Shown piece after piece: positions 5,512 through 7,240 of a stretch of DNA of 7,240 nucleotides. The stretch covers positions 1 through 7,240 of the forward strand of contig JALSNP010000081.1 in NCBI GenBank assembly GCA_026986935.1, in the 5' to 3' direction. The position numbers were made by a program, and so were the translations under genes. This DNA is from Pyrodictiaceae archaeon (lineage in GTDB: Archaea > Thermoproteota > Thermoprotei_A > Sulfolobales > Pyrodictiaceae). The first letter of the stretch is position 1, and each line of letters starts with the position of its first letter. The notes below the pieces were generated by a model. The model was not told where the DNA came from, did not search any database, and worked only from the letters and a program-made list of their open reading frames with translations.

Positions 5512-6879
5512 TTGGACGACAATAAACAGGCGGTTTGGCAAGGCGAGATACAGCTATGGAGGAAGCTGTTAAAAATAGCTGTCCCGCTCATGGCTGCAGA
5601 CAGTATCAACAGCATACTATGGCTGACCGACACTTACTTTGTAGGCAGGCTAGGAGACTATGCAGTAGAAGGCATAGGGATCGGCGGGTACCTCACATGG
5701 CTAGCCTACACACTGGCAAGCCCCCTATATGTAGGCTCGCTTGTCCTGACAGCCCAAGCATATGGTTCGGGGGACAAGAAGAAAGCTGAAAGGATAATCG
5801 GTGAAGGGGTAACCCTCGCGCTACTACTAGCGGTTCCACTCCTACTGGTTCTAAAGGTTCTCACCCCGCCGCTGGTGGGCCTTATAGCAGGGCCAAGAGT
5901 GTCTGTCTCCGCGAAAGTGGCGGCGGTGAGCTATTTTAATGCTAGAATAGTCGGTCTCCCATTCCTGTATACGGCTATAGTGCTGGACTCGGCCTATAGA
6001 GGGGCAGGGATCACAAGACCCGTCTTCCACGGGACGCTCCTGTTTTCAGTGGTCAACGCTGTCCTGGACCCAATACTAATCTATGGCTTATTCGGCCTGC
6101 CGAGAATGGGGGTCAGCGGTGCTGGGCTGGCTAGTGCGATATCTGTTACTATATATACTATTTATTTGCTGCTATTATTAAAGAAGAGTACTGGAATAGC
6201 CCCAAAACTTTACCTCCCACGAGCGTATGCGGGCCGGTACATTAAACTTGGAGCTCCCGCACTAGCCGAACGTATAGGGACTGTAATAGGCTTCCTCCCC
6301 TACACTGGAGCGATCGCTAGGTGCGGCGATCGAGCCCTCGCAGCGCACACGATAGGTTTGAGGATCGAGTCCCTCGCCTTCCTCCCCCTCTTCTCACTAG
6401 GAGAGGCGACAGCAAGCATCGTAGGCCAAAAGATCGGGGCCGGCAAGATAGAAGAGGCTGGGAAAGCTGCATCATCGTCAGCCAGGCTAGCTTTAATTGT
6501 AGGATCCATCATAGGCGTGTTCCTCGCCGCCGCGTCAACGGTCCTACCCCGGCCCTTCACCAGGGACCCGGCAACTCTCAGGCTAGCATCCATCTACTTG
6601 GCCCTCGCCGGCGCCAGCGAACCCCTTCTAGCAGGATCAGTAGCACTTCTAATGTCTATAAGGGCGGGAGGTGAGACCAGAGTACCGATGATAGTCACAC
6701 TTTCAACGATATACACGTTCAGGGTCGCCCTCGCGATACTTCTAATCGGTAGGATATGCGGGTTCTACTGTCCAATCACACTATGGAGCCTAATGGTGAT
6801 GGAAGTATCATCCCGCTTCTTATTATCATTATTACTGTTTAAAATAAAATTCTACCGGTATGCTAAGAAAATAGTCTAG
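5512..6879 (+). CDS. MATE-family multidrug/organic-cation efflux pump
   Basis: This 455-residue inner-membrane protein has the usual MATE length and the pattern of 12 helices in two pseudo-symmetric lobes. MATE pumps exchange organic cations or metabolites for H+ or Na+. Family landmarks are LTDTYFVGRLG in helix 1 (D40), AQAYGSGDKKKA (81-92), NAVLDPILIYGL (182-193), VGQKIGAGKIEEA (304-316) and RAGGETRVP (384-392). D40, N182 and D186 occupy the places of D41, N180 and D184 in Pyrococcus furiosus MATE, the cation-coupling network of the N-lobe, with the same N-x-x-x-D spacing, so the pump looks functional. TTG 5512 is the first start after an in-frame stop (5485-5487), and the SD GAGGG fits; the next ATG (5590) would remove part of helix 1. 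It follows thiQ in the same direction. Its substrate is unknown; a link to thiamine-type compounds is only contextual. Confidence 0.9.
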   Translation: MDDNKQAVWQGEIQLWRKLLKIAVPLMAADSINSILWLTDTYFVGRLGDYAVEGIGIGGYLTWLAYTLASPLYVGSLVLTAQAYGSGDKKKAERIIGEGVTLALLLAVPLLLVLKVLTPPLVGLIAGPRVSVSAKVAAVSYFNARIVGLPFLYTAIVLDSAYRGAGITRPVFHGTLLFSVVNAVLDPILIYGLFGLPRMGVSGAGLASAISVTIYTIYLLLLLKKSTGIAPKLYLPRAYAGRYIKLGAPALAERIGTVIGFLPYTGAIARCGDRALAAHTIGLRIESLAFLPLFSLGEATASIVGQKIGAGKIEEAGKAASSSARLALIVGSIIGVFLAAASTVLPRPFTRDPATLRLASIYLALAGASEPLLAGSVALLMSIRAGGETRVPMIVTLSTIYTFRVALAILLIGRICGFYCPITLWSLMVMEVSSRFLLSLLLFKIKFYRYAKKIV

Positions 6880-6882
6880 ACT

Positions 6883-6929
6883 GGGACCCCGGAAAACCCG
6901 GGGAAATCCCGGGCCCCAACAGCGGTCCC
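6883..6929. repeat. GC-rich segment with alternative hairpins
   Basis: Three near-repeats of CCCGGGGAAA (from 6887, 6897 and 6908, the last diverging) lie just after the MATE stop. CCCCGG (6887-6892) can pair with CCGGGG (6898-6903). Alternatively CCCGGG (6897-6902) pairs with CCCGGG (6908-6913) inside an outer GGGACC (6883-6888)/GGTCCC (6924-6929) stem. The two folds exclude each other. It may stop or stabilise the MATE transcript, but no U-tract follows. Tandem repeat and hairpins are seen; the role is unknown. Confidence 0.5.
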
Positions 6930-6932
6930 ACA

Positions 6933-6950
6933 CCCTTAAACCCTTAAATA
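6933..6950 (+). promoter_or_regulatory. TATA promoter of the secreted-protein gene
   Basis: CTTAAATA (6943-6950) matches the archaeal TATA box consensus and is the best in the window. It is the second unit of a tandem CCCTTAAA CCCTTAAA (6933-6948), so a second, weaker box lies 8 bp upstream. The predicted start is about 6972, or about 6963 from the upstream box, giving a leader of roughly 50-60 nt. Confidence 0.6.
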
Positions 6951-6959
6951 ACAAGCAGA

Positions 6960-7015
6960 ATCACCCTCATACTACCGAGACCCAACTCCCAATAGGGTCA
7001 AACCCAAAGGGTGAT
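6960..7015 (+). promoter_or_regulatory. Inverted repeats able to mask the downstream SD
   Basis: ATCACCCT (6960-6967) is the exact complement of AGGGTGAT (7008-7015), which contains the SD. Between them GACCC (6979-6983) can pair with GGGTC (6995-6999). Immediately before the SD, ACCC (7002-7005) can pair with GGGT (7009-7012). The long pairing needs transcription to begin at or before 6960, which only the upstream TATA unit would nearly allow. Confidence 0.35.
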
Positions 7016-7016
7016 C
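7009..7016 (+). promoter_or_regulatory. Shine-Dalgarno site of the secreted-protein gene
   Basis: GGGTGATC contains a 7-nt match (GGTGATC) to the archaeal SD and lies 5 nt before GTG 7022, which fixes that start. Confidence 0.75.
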
Positions 7017-7021
7017 TAAGA

Positions 7022-7240
7022 GTGAAACCCGGAAAGCTTATCATAGGGGCCATGCTAGTAGCAATGCTAGTACTAGCATACGCCCCAGCCCTCCCAGCAA
7101 ACGCGCAGACACAGTACGTGGAAGTGCTAACACAGGTAGTAACAGAAAACAACGTCATATACTTCGAAGCCAACCTCACAGCCCTAAGAAACAGCCTCGG
7201 ATGGGTAGGATCCGAGATCCTAATCTATGTTAGCAACAAC
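7022..7240 (+). CDS. Secreted protein with N-terminal signal peptide, 3' end beyond window
   Basis: The frame opens at GTG 7022 and stays open for 73 codons to the window edge. The N-terminus has the classic Sec signal layout: positive MKPGK, a hydrophobic core of about residues 6-23 (LIIGAMLVAMLVLAYAPA), then ALPANAQ with a likely cleavage after A28. The mature part begins QTQYVEVLTQVVTENNVIYFEANLTAL, rich in beta-forming residues, with one N-x-T sequon (NLT) of the archaeal N-glycosylation type. It has its own strong TATA promoter and SD, consistent with an abundant surface protein such as an S-layer component. The visible part is too short to name a family. Expression signals and signal peptide are seen; the S-layer idea is inference. 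Confidence 0.75.
   Translation, partial: MKPGKLIIGAMLVAMLVLAYAPALPANAQTQYVEVLTQVVTENNVIYFEANLTALRNSLGWVGSEILIYVSNN

Noticed and set aside
6300..6674. Open frames on both strands inside the MATE gene (6321-6674 plus, 6300-6593 minus).
   Set aside because: Arg/Pro/Ser- or Ala-rich shadow translations with no SD; the MATE frame is intact across the region.
6967..7179. A 70-codon minus-strand open frame over the start of the secreted-protein gene.
   Set aside because: The opposite strand has a TATA box, a strong SD and a signal peptide; this frame has none.

Overview
The window looks like a chromosomal segment of a thermophilic crenarchaeon, most like Desulfurococcales; the rank is my inference. 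The signs are heavy use of AGA/AGG arginine and ATA isoleucine codons, frequent GTG/TTG starts, TATA-type promoters without bacterial -35/-10 pairs, Shine-Dalgarno sequences matching GGAGGTGATC, abundant CTAG, and protein families typical of hyperthermophilic archaea. No rRNA, tRNA, CRISPR array, transposase or prophage gene was seen.

Left part (1-1452): the 3' end of a PhoU-type phosphate regulator (+) converges on a small two-CBS-domain protein (-), with only 5 nt between the stops. A 166-nt divergent intergenic region then separates the CBS gene from a small AT-rich cupin gene (+).

Centre (1449-5442): a complete ABC importer of the thiamine (ThiBPQ) type, split over two divergent units. 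On the minus strand thiB (membrane-anchored binding protein) overlaps thiP (fused double permease) by 40 nt. thiQ (ATPase with a C-terminal TOBE-like extension) reads away on the plus strand. The roughly 245 nt between the thiB and thiQ starts are packed with symmetry: a 16-bp perfect palindrome over the thiB TATA element, a 17-bp inverted repeat beside it, a 9-nt direct repeat near the predicted start point, and a long hairpin in the presumed thiB leader. This is the most informative non-coding part of the window and a good candidate for thiamine-responsive control, for example by the archaeal regulator ThiR.

Right part (5512-7240): a MATE-family efflux pump follows thiQ in the same direction after 69 nt without a clear terminator, so the two may be cotranscribed. 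A GC-rich segment able to form alternative hairpins follows. Next come a well-formed TATA promoter, a strong SD and the N-terminus of a secreted protein with a signal peptide, which runs off the window. No gene-free stretch exceeds 300 nt.

Working model (inference): ThiB captures thiamine or a related compound outside the cell, ThiP carries it across the membrane using ThiQ-driven ATP hydrolysis, and the shared divergent promoter balances the two units. The roles of the MATE pump, cupin and CBS protein in this system are not shown by the sequence.
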